Source of the DNA: Nanobdellota archaeon
GTDB lineage: Archaea; Nanobdellota; Nanobdellia; Woesearchaeales; WJKV01
Direction: 5' to 3'
Assembly: GCA_023133595.1 (NCBI GenBank)
Contig: JAGLWF010000001.1
Coordinates: 97,693 to 161,692, forward strand
Length of the DNA: 64,000 nt
Shown here: positions 30,726-41,300 of the stretch, one piece after another
How the letters are laid out: every line of letters begins with the position of its first letter
Numbering within the stretch: the first letter of the stretch is position 1
The notes under the pieces: model-generated
What the model was told of the DNA's origin: nothing
Databases searched by the model: none
Seen by the model: only the letters and a program-made list of their open reading frames with translations
Translations under genes and position numbers: made by a program

Positions 30726-31607
30726 ATGGGACTAAAACATTACATAAAACTATTAAGGCCACAGCAATGGTACAAGAACACTCTCATATTTCTTGCTCTG
30801 ATCTTTGGCGGTCATTTGTTTAATGTAGCTGAATTCAAATTGACAGTGATTGGTTTCATATGCCTTTGTCTGATCTCATCCTCAAATTATATTTTTAATG
30901 ATATCCTGGATCTAAAAGCTGACAGGGCACACCCTGAAAAGAAGAAGCGGCCATTGGCGTCAGGAAAAATAAAGATCTGGAAAGGCGGAATTATCGCTAT
31001 AATATTGCTCATTGTTTCATTATTTGTTTCATATAATCTTTCAGTCACATTTTTCTATTTTGTCCTAGCGCTATTCTTGTTAACGCAATTCTATAGTTTA
31101 GTTCTGAAAAGAGAGATCTTTGTAGATCTACTTTTGATATCAATAAATTTCGTGCTTCGCGCAGCAAGCGGAAGTTACCTTATTGATCTGAAGATTTCTC
31201 CGTGGCTGATATTATGTCCTTTTTTCCTTGCATTGTTCCTTACAACCGGAAAAAGAATATCTGATCTGAAGTTGCTCGGAAAAAAAGCAGCTGCACATAA
31301 AGCTGTGCTTAAGAAATATACTAGCGAAATGACAAATGCATTAATGATAATTGCAACAACATCCTTGATTCTTGCATATACACTTTTTGCTTTCCAAAGC
31401 GGACATCATAATCTTCTGTTGACAATCCCTTTTGCATTGTATGCTATCTTCAGATACATGCAGCTGATCTATCAAGGATCAAAGATCGCAAGGCATCCAG
31501 AATTGTTGGTAACAGACAAGAGAATGGTCATTGCTGGAATACTATGGGGTTTATCCACACTATTTGTTCTTTATTATGATCTCATTCTCAGATTAATTGG
31601 TTTCTAG
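30726..31607 (+). CDS. UbiA-family prenyltransferase, decaprenyl-phosphate phosphoribosyltransferase-like
   Basis: YIKLLRPQQWYKNTLIFLALIFGGHLF, NDILDLKADRAHPEKKKRPLASGKI (NDxxDxxxDxxH), multiple TMs. Confidence 0.85.
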   Translation: MGLKHYIKLLRPQQWYKNTLIFLALIFGGHLFNVAEFKLTVIGFICLCLISSSNYIFNDILDLKADRAHPEKKKRPLASGKIKIWKGGIIAIILLIVSLFVSYNLSVTFFYFVLALFLLTQFYSLVLKREIFVDLLLISINFVLRAASGSYLIDLKISPWLILCPFFLALFLTTGKRISDLKLLGKKAAAHKAVLKKYTSEMTNALMIIATTSLILAYTLFAFQSGHHNLLLTIPFALYAIFRYMQLIYQGSKIARHPELLVTDKRMVIAGILWGLSTLFVLYYDLILRLIGF

Positions 31608-31609
31608 AA

Positions 31610-32686
31610 TTAATATTTTTTCCATAATTGACCCCATTTAGTCTTGTTGAATCTTCGGATTATCGGTTTTCCAACTATCGGATACCATAGATAGTCATGA
31701 TAAAATGCAGAACCAAAAACACACAGCTTGAATAATCCAGTATGGAACAGCATCGGCTCGACAAAAGACAAAGGCCCTTTCCTGAACATCTGGTCCCAGA
31801 ATATCACCGGAGACTTTCCTGTTGTGAAATGAAAATTCACATTACTGATATCTTCACCCAGAATTTCAATCTGATCAGGATCTCCACAACCCAAACCGCG
31901 GTCGTGTGCCAGCTTGATGAATTTTATCTTCATTGGATCGTAGCCCATCATTTTTGCACTTATAGCGTCAATCGCTACCTGATCAGCACCTGCTAGGATA
32001 TAGTCCTTAATCTTAGGAATCATTGTCCTAGGACCTTTTCCATCGCCGCAGACAGTGCCGTCCATGATAGCAAAGATCCCTGGATGAATCTCTTTCTGGA
32101 TTGCCAAAAGATCAACAATGACTTTATGTATCATCTTATGGGAATGATGTCTCCGTTCTGTGATTAATCCTCCGAATGCATTCTTGATCGCACCTGTCAT
32201 CATAGTGTGACCATGAGTCTTGATTGTTGGAAGATGTACAACATTCTTATTCTTGAACATGGTTGGAATCTTAAGACCGTCTGGAAATATGTGCGGAATC
32301 GCAAGCATATCACTCTTTGGCTCGTAAACCTCCCATTTGACTTCTGTTAATGGTTCGAATTTCTGATGATACTTTTTCAGGATTGGAAGCCATTTGTTGC
32401 CTTTAGCGCCTTTCCAGACATCTGTGACAACAGTCTTGTTCTCAACCGGATGTATATGCTTATAACCATCATCCAGCATTGTCTTGAGAACTCCTTCCAA
32501 TTGCCATGGTTCTGTTGAGCAGGAAGGAAAGTACAGTGACCATGATAAATTGATTTTCAGCAAAGTCTCTTTGTCTTTTGGAAGATATTTCTGATAGTGT
32601 GCAAGGTGCATCAATTTCTTGTAATCGTCAACAACAGTCTCAGGGCTTGTCTTGAGAACAGCTACCTGCGGTTTTGTCTTCACCAT
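31610..32686 (-). CDS. DUF362 domain protein
   Basis: VAVLKTSPETVVDDYKKLM...LLKINLSW...VVHLPTIKTHGHTMMTGAIKNAFGGLI...IMDGTVCGDGKGPRTM. Confidence 0.85.
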   Translation of the reverse strand: MVKTKPQVAVLKTSPETVVDDYKKLMHLAHYQKYLPKDKETLLKINLSWSLYFPSCSTEPWQLEGVLKTMLDDGYKHIHPVENKTVVTDVWKGAKGNKWLPILKKYHQKFEPLTEVKWEVYEPKSDMLAIPHIFPDGLKIPTMFKNKNVVHLPTIKTHGHTMMTGAIKNAFGGLITERRHHSHKMIHKVIVDLLAIQKEIHPGIFAIMDGTVCGDGKGPRTMIPKIKDYILAGADQVAIDAISAKMMGYDPMKIKFIKLAHDRGLGCGDPDQIEILGEDISNVNFHFTTGKSPVIFWDQMFRKGPLSFVEPMLFHTGLFKLCVFGSAFYHDYLWYPIVGKPIIRRFNKTKWGQLWKKY

Positions 32687-32771
32687 ACGAATCTAGGAAA
32701 ATCACGTATTTATTAACTTTTCTTTTTATACTTCCATAAGCTTTATATACGCAATTCTTTGAATTGTATAT

Positions 32772-33833
32772 ATGGTTTCGATTGTCGCCCACCAAAAGAT
32801 CAAAGGAGAGAATAAAGAAGCTGTCCTGGCAGCTGTCAAAAAAGCCATGGAATCAGCTAATTGGAAAAAGTACGTAAAAGGCAAAAAGATCTTCTTGAAA
32901 CCAAATCTTCTTTCTGATCAACTTGTTCCTGGACAATGCACTTCTCCATGGGTTGTTGAAGGGGTAATCCATGTTGTCAAAGAGTTAGGAGATGTTGAGA
33001 TCTATGTCGGGGATGCTGATGTCGCGACTGCAAAACAAGTTGAAAAAGCAGCACGTATCTGGGGGATAAAAGATGTATGCAAAAAAGAAGGTGTCAAGTT
33101 TGTCAATCTCTCAAAACAATCCATTGTCAAAGTAAAAGTTCCGAACGGGGAGATATTCAAAATGCTAAATATTCCTAAGATCCTTGTTGAATGTGACTGC
33201 ATAATTACAATTCCTGTGATTAAGACGCATAATATCACAACAATGACCTGTTCATTGAAGAACCAGTGGGGATGCATTCCACGATTCAGACATCAATATC
33301 ACTTAGTTGCTGACAAATGCATTCCTGAATTGAACAGTGCGCTCAAGGTAAAGTTTGCTGTTGCTGATGGGACAGTATGCTTAGAAGAGAACGGTCCTCG
33401 TGTAGGAAGACCAAAAGTCATGAATTCAGTTTTTGCAACAAATGATCGGGTTGCTATGGACACTTGTGCATGTGATTTCATGGAAATTGATCCAAAAACA
33501 GTCGGACATCTTCAGAATGCAGAAAAGATCGGACTAGGAAATTCTAACTATCAGATAAAAGGCGACAAGATGCAGAGCAAGAAATTCAGACCAGCATTAG
33601 TAAAGAACCATCCGATTGTCAAATGGGAGTTAAGGTTGAGAAAGATTCCAGTGATAAGCTATATTATCTTCAAGACCCCTTTGTTCAAGATTCCTGCGTT
33701 CATTGCTTCAAGGTATAATTCCATCTGGTGGTATTATACTAAAGGAAAAAGATGGACCCAGCAAATGGTGAAGGCAAATCCATTGTACATGCAGGAGTTT
33801 GGTCCACTATTGAAAAGAATAAACAAGTTGTAA
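32772..33833 (+). CDS. DUF362 domain protein (second paralogue, divergent from the first)
   Basis: IFLKPNLLSDQ...IITIPVIKTHNITTMTCSLKNQWGCIP...VADGTVCLEENGPRVG. Confidence 0.87.
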   Translation: MVSIVAHQKIKGENKEAVLAAVKKAMESANWKKYVKGKKIFLKPNLLSDQLVPGQCTSPWVVEGVIHVVKELGDVEIYVGDADVATAKQVEKAARIWGIKDVCKKEGVKFVNLSKQSIVKVKVPNGEIFKMLNIPKILVECDCIITIPVIKTHNITTMTCSLKNQWGCIPRFRHQYHLVADKCIPELNSALKVKFAVADGTVCLEENGPRVGRPKVMNSVFATNDRVAMDTCACDFMEIDPKTVGHLQNAEKIGLGNSNYQIKGDKMQSKKFRPALVKNHPIVKWELRLRKIPVISYIIFKTPLFKIPAFIASRYNSIWWYYTKGKRWTQQMVKANPLYMQEFGPLLKRINKL

Positions 33834-33838
33834 CTAAG

Positions 33839-35104
33839 ATGAAAAACAAGAAGAAAAAAATAATAATCCTCGGAGGAGGCCTGACAGGGCTTGCTGCTGC
33901 AGATAAACTTTGCGATAAATATGATATTACAATCTTAGAAAAACAAAACCAGCTTGGTGGCCTAGCTGCCAGTTTTGACCATGAAGGAAAATGGATTCCT
34001 ATGCATTACCATCATGTATTTGACCATGATTATATCACTCAATCTTATTTGAAAAGATTTGGTCTGTTTAATGATATGGCTTGGAAGAAGATAAGGATGG
34101 CTATCTGCGTCAATAAAAAAAAATATAATTTTACTGAACCGATTGGCCTTCTGACCTTTGATTATCTTTCACTGCTTGGAAGATTGAGATATGCGCTTTT
34201 TGGTGCTTATGTCCTGAAACTGATGAATCCAAGCAAAATTCCAGAAAAAATTGATGCAAGACAATGGTTATACAAATATGCTGGAAAAGAAGTTGCAGAC
34301 AAGCTTTTCTACCAACTTCAGGGACGGAACAAATTTGGCATCCCTCTTGAAGATATCAGTGCAAAGCAGTTTGCACACCGCTTGAAAGCAGGCGAGGTCA
34401 TGGGCAAGTTTGGATATCCAAGAAAAGGATTGAAACTGATGATTGATAGATTTGAAGAAGATCTGCTTAGAAATGGAATAAAAATCATTCAGAATGCCAA
34501 AGCAACTGAAATCGATACAAAAAATAAGACCATCACCTGCGACGGCAAAAAAATAAAATATGATGCTTTGATTAATACAATCCCTATCCCAGAAATGCTG
34601 AAGATAACAACAGGATTGCCAAAAGGTTATATTGCGAAATTATCAAAAATAAAATATTGTCCATGCGTGACTGTTGTTTTTGGGACTCGAAGATTCTTAT
34701 CAAAACATTACTGGCTGAATATTCTCAAAGAGAGGGTCCATATGATAATGCAGCACTCTATTTTATTCGATGGATACGATACAAAAGTTTCCTGGGCATT
34801 GCGGTACGGAAATTCTGGAGAGGACCTGCCGCTTTCAGAAGAAGAGATAAAAAAAATATATCTTGGCGTGGTCAAGAAATTCTTTCCAAGCGTAGAGATC
34901 AGCTGGTCAAAGGTATTCAAAGAAAGATATGCTTCTCCGATCTACGACAAAGATTATCCAAGATTCAAACCAGATTTCAGATCTCCTGTTGAAGGATTTT
35001 ATAACGCTGGAATCGCTGTAAGTTACCCAAAAATAAGAAATATGAATACTGCTCTTGATTCTGGTCTGAAGATCGCTGGGATGATATCACATGATCATCC
35101 ATAG
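33839..35104 (+). CDS. NAD(P)/FAD-dependent oxidoreductase (amine-oxidase / protoporphyrinogen-oxidase-like fold)
   Basis: KKKKIIILGGGLTGLAAADKLCDKYDITILEKQNQLGGLAASF; ends NAGIAVSYPKIRNMNTALDSGLKIAGMI. Confidence 0.9.
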   Translation: MKNKKKKIIILGGGLTGLAAADKLCDKYDITILEKQNQLGGLAASFDHEGKWIPMHYHHVFDHDYITQSYLKRFGLFNDMAWKKIRMAICVNKKKYNFTEPIGLLTFDYLSLLGRLRYALFGAYVLKLMNPSKIPEKIDARQWLYKYAGKEVADKLFYQLQGRNKFGIPLEDISAKQFAHRLKAGEVMGKFGYPRKGLKLMIDRFEEDLLRNGIKIIQNAKATEIDTKNKTITCDGKKIKYDALINTIPIPEMLKITTGLPKGYIAKLSKIKYCPCVTVVFGTRRFLSKHYWLNILKERVHMIMQHSILFDGYDTKVSWALRYGNSGEDLPLSEEEIKKIYLGVVKKFFPSVEISWSKVFKERYASPIYDKDYPRFKPDFRSPVEGFYNAGIAVSYPKIRNMNTALDSGLKIAGMISHDHP

Positions 35105-35146
35105 AGAAGATAAGTTTATAAATTGGCTGATATTTTGTGAAACAAC

Positions 35147-36541
35147 ATGAAAGTGTTGCTATTAAAGCCATACAGCGAATCTCATTATTTTGTATCTCCT
35201 GTGGGATTGGGATATCTTGTTTCTGCTTTAAGAAAGCATGATATTGATGTCGAGCTTATAGATGGAGTAAAAGATCAGTTTACTGTCAGACGGATGAAGG
35301 AAAAGATTAAAAAAAATCCTCCGGATGTCATCGGAATCAGTTTTTTCTCATCTGATTTTTCTGTTATCAAAGAATATGTAAATGCTATCAAAGAAATAAA
35401 CAAAGAGATATTAGTTATACTCGGCGGACCGCATGTTGCTGGAGTGAAAAAACAGATATTTGAAGATTTTAATAATATTGATTTTGCTTTTGCTGGCGAA
35501 GCTGAGACGCATTTTCCACTTTTCCTGAAAAAGATACAGAATAACGAGGATTATACTGACACACCAGGCCTGATCTGGAAAGACAGAGACCAGATCAAGA
35601 TGAATCCATCCTATTTCGAAGAAGATCTTGACAAGATAGGGTTGCCTGCTTGGGATCTTATGGATCCAAGGACATATCCTAAAGCTCCGCAAGGCGCTGT
35701 TTTTAGAAACTGGCCAATCGGATCTATAGTGACATCACGAGGGTGTCCTTATCAATGTACCTTTTGCGCTGGAAAGCTTACAACAGGCCAACGTATTCGG
35801 AAAAGAAGCATTGAAAATATTATGGAAGAGATAGAACTGCTCTACAACAAATATGGTGTAAGAGAGATACATATTATTGACGATACTTTTACTTCTAACA
35901 AAGAGCTTGTAAAAGGTTTCTGTGCTGGCTTAAAAGAAAGAGATTTCAAGATTTCTCTTACTTTTCCAAACGGCGTGAGATTGAATTCTCTTGATGAAGA
36001 GATGCTCACCCTGCTGAAAGAAGCAGGATGTTATGCAATGTCTGTAGGGATAGAATCAGGAAACCAGAAGATATTGAATGATATGCAAAAAGGCCTGACT
36101 TTAGAGATAATTGAAGAAAAGATCAAGTTGATAAATAAATTCAATATCGACATAAACGGTTTTTTCATTGTCGGATATCCAACTGAGACAAAAGAGACTA
36201 TCATGGACACTATAAAGTTTGCAAGAAAACTTCCGATAAAAAGAGCGCACTTCAGTACATTTCTTCCACTGCCTGGAACAAAAGCAACAGCACTAGCATT
36301 AGAACTCGGCCTGCTGCCGAAAGTGGATATGGACAAACTGCTCTATACAGATGCTCCATGTCCTCCAAAAGGATTGACATCCGAAGATCTAAAGAGATTC
36401 CAGAGAAAAGCATTCTTCTGGTTTTATATCAGGCCTAAGCATATGATTGCTTTATTGATAGAAATAAAATCCTGGGCGCACTTCAAATCTCTGTCAAAAA
36501 GAGCATGGGACTATGGAATCAAAAGAGTAAAATACCCATGA
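35147..36541 (+). CDS. Radical SAM protein with B12-binding-like domain
   Basis: MKVLLLKPYSESHYFVSPVGLGYLVSALRKHDIDVELIDG; TSRGCPYQCTFCAG; MSVGIESGNQKILNDMQKG. Confidence 0.92.
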   Translation: MKVLLLKPYSESHYFVSPVGLGYLVSALRKHDIDVELIDGVKDQFTVRRMKEKIKKNPPDVIGISFFSSDFSVIKEYVNAIKEINKEILVILGGPHVAGVKKQIFEDFNNIDFAFAGEAETHFPLFLKKIQNNEDYTDTPGLIWKDRDQIKMNPSYFEEDLDKIGLPAWDLMDPRTYPKAPQGAVFRNWPIGSIVTSRGCPYQCTFCAGKLTTGQRIRKRSIENIMEEIELLYNKYGVREIHIIDDTFTSNKELVKGFCAGLKERDFKISLTFPNGVRLNSLDEEMLTLLKEAGCYAMSVGIESGNQKILNDMQKGLTLEIIEEKIKLINKFNIDINGFFIVGYPTETKETIMDTIKFARKLPIKRAHFSTFLPLPGTKATALALELGLLPKVDMDKLLYTDAPCPPKGLTSEDLKRFQRKAFFWFYIRPKHMIALLIEIKSWAHFKSLSKRAWDYGIKRVKYP

Positions 36542-38302
36542 TTAATTTAATTCTACTTTAGATAATTCCGAGAATGATTGATTATTGATTGTGAACTTTC
36601 TTTCTGAAACTAGAAGATCCTTGAATTCCTGCCTGATTTCTTGAGGCGGGATGATGATAAGATCATAAGTGTTTCCTCTTTCAGCTGGAATCGCTGGATC
36701 CCATGGCGCGTGAACAATTTGATATGAAACCTCATACTTTTCTAGATAATCCTGAAATTCCAATCGTGTTTTCATAGGCGCTGTCATTAGATGCTGGTCC
36801 ATATAGAAATGAGTGACCTTGTACTTCTTCAGCAATTCTTTCGACTTCTCAATATCATTTCCGTACATGATGACAGCAGCATCTGCGATTCTCTCGCTGA
36901 TATCAACAAAATAACTGGCGTGCGTTCTTCTTGTCAGCATCTGTTTTCGCGCTGATAACACTGCTAGTGCAAATCCAGATTCGTCATTAGCAAGAATAAC
37001 ATCATCCTTATCAAGATTCTGCAATAAATAATCTCGAATATTGTACATCTCCTGTGTCGCAGGATCCCATTGTCTTCCAAATTGCACCCATCTGTCATTG
37101 TTATAAGCCTTATAACTGGCGTAAGCTGTCGGCAATAACAATACAATCAAGATTATCCCTATGTATACTTTTATGTTTAGTGATTTTTTAAAGTGGAGAT
37201 AGATATACCTAAACCCAAATACTATAAAGATTCCTGTGAACATAATAAAGAGCGGTAATTTTTCAGGAAGGAATGATATATCAAACAGCGGCCGGGTGAT
37301 AAGATGATGTTCTACAGTGAGGAGATTCGCAATGAACCATAGAAGTATAAATCCTGTTGTTTTTCTTTTCCATTTCAAAATACAGAAGAGAAGACCGAGA
37401 ATTCCAGCAAGACCAAAAATATATGCTCCAAAGCCATTAAATCCCATGAACAAAGTATTCTTGACCCCAGTGAAGAGCCATCCCAGACCCAAAAGATCTA
37501 TTTTTGTATCCCCATACTCTGTAACAGGGTTTGGCCTGTCTGTTCCATATCTCAAGAGAATCGGACTGAAAAAGACCAGTGCAATTACTAAGATGACGAT
37601 TGCAAAAACAAGATATTTCTTGATAAAATGTTTTGTGTTCTTAAGGACTGCTTTTGCCCATCCATCTTTGCTGTCTCTGTGTATATGATGGATCCATAAT
37701 AATATTATTCCAATTCCAAAGATCCCCAGTCCTGCAACAAATTTCCCTCCTTGTACCAGGACTGTTATACCTAAAAAAAATCCTGCAAGAAGCTGATATT
37801 TGAACTTAAGGAATTTCTCGTATTTGAGCCAGAACAACAAGAATAATGGTATTGTGACAAGTACTGCGACAGAAGTGCTTTTCGGCTCTGGAAATAAACT
37901 ATAGCCTGCAATGATGATGCTTGCGTAGAGCAGTGCCCAACTGTCATCATCAAATATTTCCCTGCCAAACAGATAAAATACAATGCCTGCTGCAAAAGTA
38001 AAAAATGGAACTGAAAATAAATAAACAGCATTGACAGACCAACCCGTGAGCAGCACAATCAGACCCAAAATCGTCGGCCACAAATAGCCATAATATTGCA
38101 ATTCGTCAAGATAGAATAGGCTACTCAAAGGCGAATATCCTGTAACAACATTCTGTACAAAACCTCTATCACGGTAGAAATCTCCGCCAAAAATCGGGCT
38201 CGGAAGATGTTTGAATTGCGAATATGTGTTGACCTGTATAAGCACGACAAGTACGAGAATTAGAAGTAAAATCCATGTTTGCCATGAAAATTTAAGTTTC
38301 AT
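36542..38302 (-). CDS. Multi-spanning membrane protein, GT-C / oligosaccharyltransferase-like
   Basis: FGGDFYRDRGFVQNVVTGYSPLSS loop-1 acidic motif, ~12 TMs; overlaps aglB start codon-distal end by 11 nt. Confidence 0.7.
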   Translation of the reverse strand: MKLKFSWQTWILLLILVLVVLIQVNTYSQFKHLPSPIFGGDFYRDRGFVQNVVTGYSPLSSLFYLDELQYYGYLWPTILGLIVLLTGWSVNAVYLFSVPFFTFAAGIVFYLFGREIFDDDSWALLYASIIIAGYSLFPEPKSTSVAVLVTIPLFLLFWLKYEKFLKFKYQLLAGFFLGITVLVQGGKFVAGLGIFGIGIILLWIHHIHRDSKDGWAKAVLKNTKHFIKKYLVFAIVILVIALVFFSPILLRYGTDRPNPVTEYGDTKIDLLGLGWLFTGVKNTLFMGFNGFGAYIFGLAGILGLLFCILKWKRKTTGFILLWFIANLLTVEHHLITRPLFDISFLPEKLPLFIMFTGIFIVFGFRYIYLHFKKSLNIKVYIGIILIVLLLPTAYASYKAYNNDRWVQFGRQWDPATQEMYNIRDYLLQNLDKDDVILANDESGFALAVLSARKQMLTRRTHASYFVDISERIADAAVIMYGNDIEKSKELLKKYKVTHFYMDQHLMTAPMKTRLEFQDYLEKYEVSYQIVHAPWDPAIPAERGNTYDLIIIPPQEIRQEFKDLLVSERKFTINNQSFSELSKVELN

Positions 38303-41300
38303 CTAATCTCGCACCTTTGTCTTCAAGATAGATTATATGGTAGCCAAACTGGCTCTTTATTGGCTTTGAGATTTTTCCTTTGCTTAGGTTGAATGCAACT
38401 TCTTCAAATTCAGGGGTAAAACGGCCTCGTGTGACCCATCCCAGATCCCCGCCATTCTCTGCAGAGCCGGGATCATTTGAATATTTTTTTGCAAGCTCTG
38501 CAAAATTACTTCGTGTCGCATTTCTTCTGATTTCATTTACAAGTACTTTTGTTTCCTGTTCTGTCCTATTATCCGGACAATTAGTATCATTTACACTACA
38601 TACCAAAATATGTCTAACATGTATTCTATCATCAGTATAAATATTTGTCTTGCTTTTCCCTTCCCAGTCTATCTTATAGACATAGATATCAAGTCCTGTG
38701 ACAGTAACTGTATGCTTGACCAAATCAAAGTATTTCATACCATGTCCGCCAGTGAAAAATAATCTCAGAAACATGCTATTCGCGTGCAACGGATCTGTCA
38801 AAAGGCTTTGGAAATTTCCATCTGAATCCGGACCTAGGACAATACTGAAACCAAATGTGGCATTTTCAATCTCATATTCTTTGGTTCCTTCAGAATCCAT
38901 CAAAACTATTGAATGAGGGGTCTGAGTTTCTTGTCCAACTATTTGATTATTTCTTCTGTCACGGACATAGATCTTTAATTTTGATTCTTCAACATCTTTC
39001 AAGTCAAAGATTCCGGATTCCAGAACTATATCCTGGATATTATTTCTCTGCAGGATAAGGTTATAATTGCATAGAACTGTATCATTGATTGGTGCATTGC
39101 ATCCCACCCAATCTGAAGTCATATAGCCTGGCCACGGACTGACCCATTGATCTGCATCTGTTGATTGGATTTGATAATATAATTCGCTTGCTTGTTCTTC
39201 TGATTTATTGAATCTCGTTTGAAGCAATTCAATTCCTTCTGCCCGTTTCATATTTTTGACAGCCTGGTACATTTGAGCTTTATAGAAGTCCCAGCTTCCA
39301 AAGTGCCCCCAGACTCCGGATTTTCCGATCATGTCTTCAGATGCGATAAAGAAATTTTCTGGTGGATCACAATGTGTCTTCTCTAGTATAATTTGGATCT
39401 TTTCTTCATTTAATCCGTGTTCTTCAAGAATATCCTTTGCGTCTTCTTCATTCACTTTTATTATTTCATTCAAAATATCCACAGATGTCGGAGTATCCTT
39501 AATTACTTCATCCAATTCCTCAAATGCGTCGTTGGCACTACAATCAAGCATGCGCAGGATGCCTGCTGCTAACTCTTCGTCATCTGTGAGAAGAGTCTTT
39601 CCAATCCAATGAGCTTGCGGCATGTTCTGGGAAGCTCCATCAAATGTAACTGCCCTATCAGCTATTGCCTTAAACCAATGACCAAAGTCCCACCAGCTAT
39701 TGATTATTGCATCTTCTTCTGAATTATCTTTGATATATTCAAGTGCGTCCCACCAAGCATCTGTTGAAGTCGGAATCTCGTTCAGTGCTGTATTGAATGC
39801 ACGGCACATAAAACCATTTTTGAAAATAAACGGGCATTCTGTTGGTCCAGCTCCGATCGTAGGGATTGCTCCGAGAATAATAAGTGCTAAAAGTATTATT
39901 ATGACTTGCACAGACCATTTTGGGATCTGAAATCCGGTATGGAACATGTCCACCAAATGTTTATACAGCAAACCTATTCCAACACCAAACGCGACTGCAA
40001 AGGCAGGAACAAGCAATAATGAAAATCTGACACCTATTTTTCCAGCATAGATCGTAGCGATGAACCATATGATCAATATAAGAGAATGTTTAATATCAAC
40101 ATTTTTGGATTCTTTAAGAAGAATAAAGAGAATACCAACTGCAATTGGAATTACTAAGAGAATGATGAACATTATAGTCTCCGGAACAATACTCAACAAC
40201 ACAAAATACCATACAAAAGATCCTACTGTAAATAAGGCTTCATAAAGTCCAAATTTTCTTGTTTTGAGTAATAGGAGTATAATCCCTAGGAGTGCGATTA
40301 GAAAAAATAATTTTCCACCCATTTGTCCAATTACTGACCCATATGAAGCTGTATTTAATTCAGCAACTGTTGTGTAGACATTCGGCCAGATTTTGTAGGA
40401 AGCTACTTCTTTTATTGCCTGAAATTCAAATGGTCCCCGGATTATGAATTTAAAGAAGTGGAAATTCTTGAATAATACTACGAATAGAAATGAACTGATA
40501 ATGAAAATTATCAAAGTATATGCATTGGTCAAAAAACTTTTATCTTTTAATAACTTTATTTTTGCTTTTATCAAATTAAAAGAGGTATAAATTAAGTACA
40601 AGATTCCTGCGATCAACAGCACGTCAAATATGAACCAGAAACCTACCCATGCAAATGCGAACAATCCAACAAAAAAACCTCCAAGCACGCTGAAAAGAAT
40701 TTTTTTCTTCAGATCCTTAGTATCAAAGGCTTCTAGAAATAACCACGTTATCATCAGCGGAAAAAATACGTTATAAGCATCAGTATCAGAAAAACCACCA
40801 GGTGTCCTTGATAGGAATGTTCCATGGACCGCCAATATTAAAGCGGCAAAAAAACCACCGACATTGCCACCTAATTTCCTTCCGATCAAGAAAGCTGGTA
40901 TGACGCATAAAGCCGAGATTATCACTGGAAGCAGAAAAAAGATACCCATAAGAGATTTATCAGAGAATGGTTTTAAGATCTTATACAGATATGCTCCGAA
41001 ATAAAAGTGAAAGCTTGGATCTATACCGGAACCTTTCGGGGCATGCATATGCATATCATATGGCTTGCCGTCACGAAGAATGTCTCCCGGATGTCCATGA
41101 TCCACAATATTTTTTGTATATCTATAATATTGATACGGATCTATTGCCATTAGATATGTTTGGCCGTCATCATCCTGCAGGCTCGAACGGAACTGTGCTG
41201 CTGTCTGCTTGATTCCTGCCTCGAGCTGGACCTTCTCTGTGGAGAGAAACTGTTCAAATCTCCTGTTCACTTCTCGGTCAATGCTCTGAGATGGCAGATT

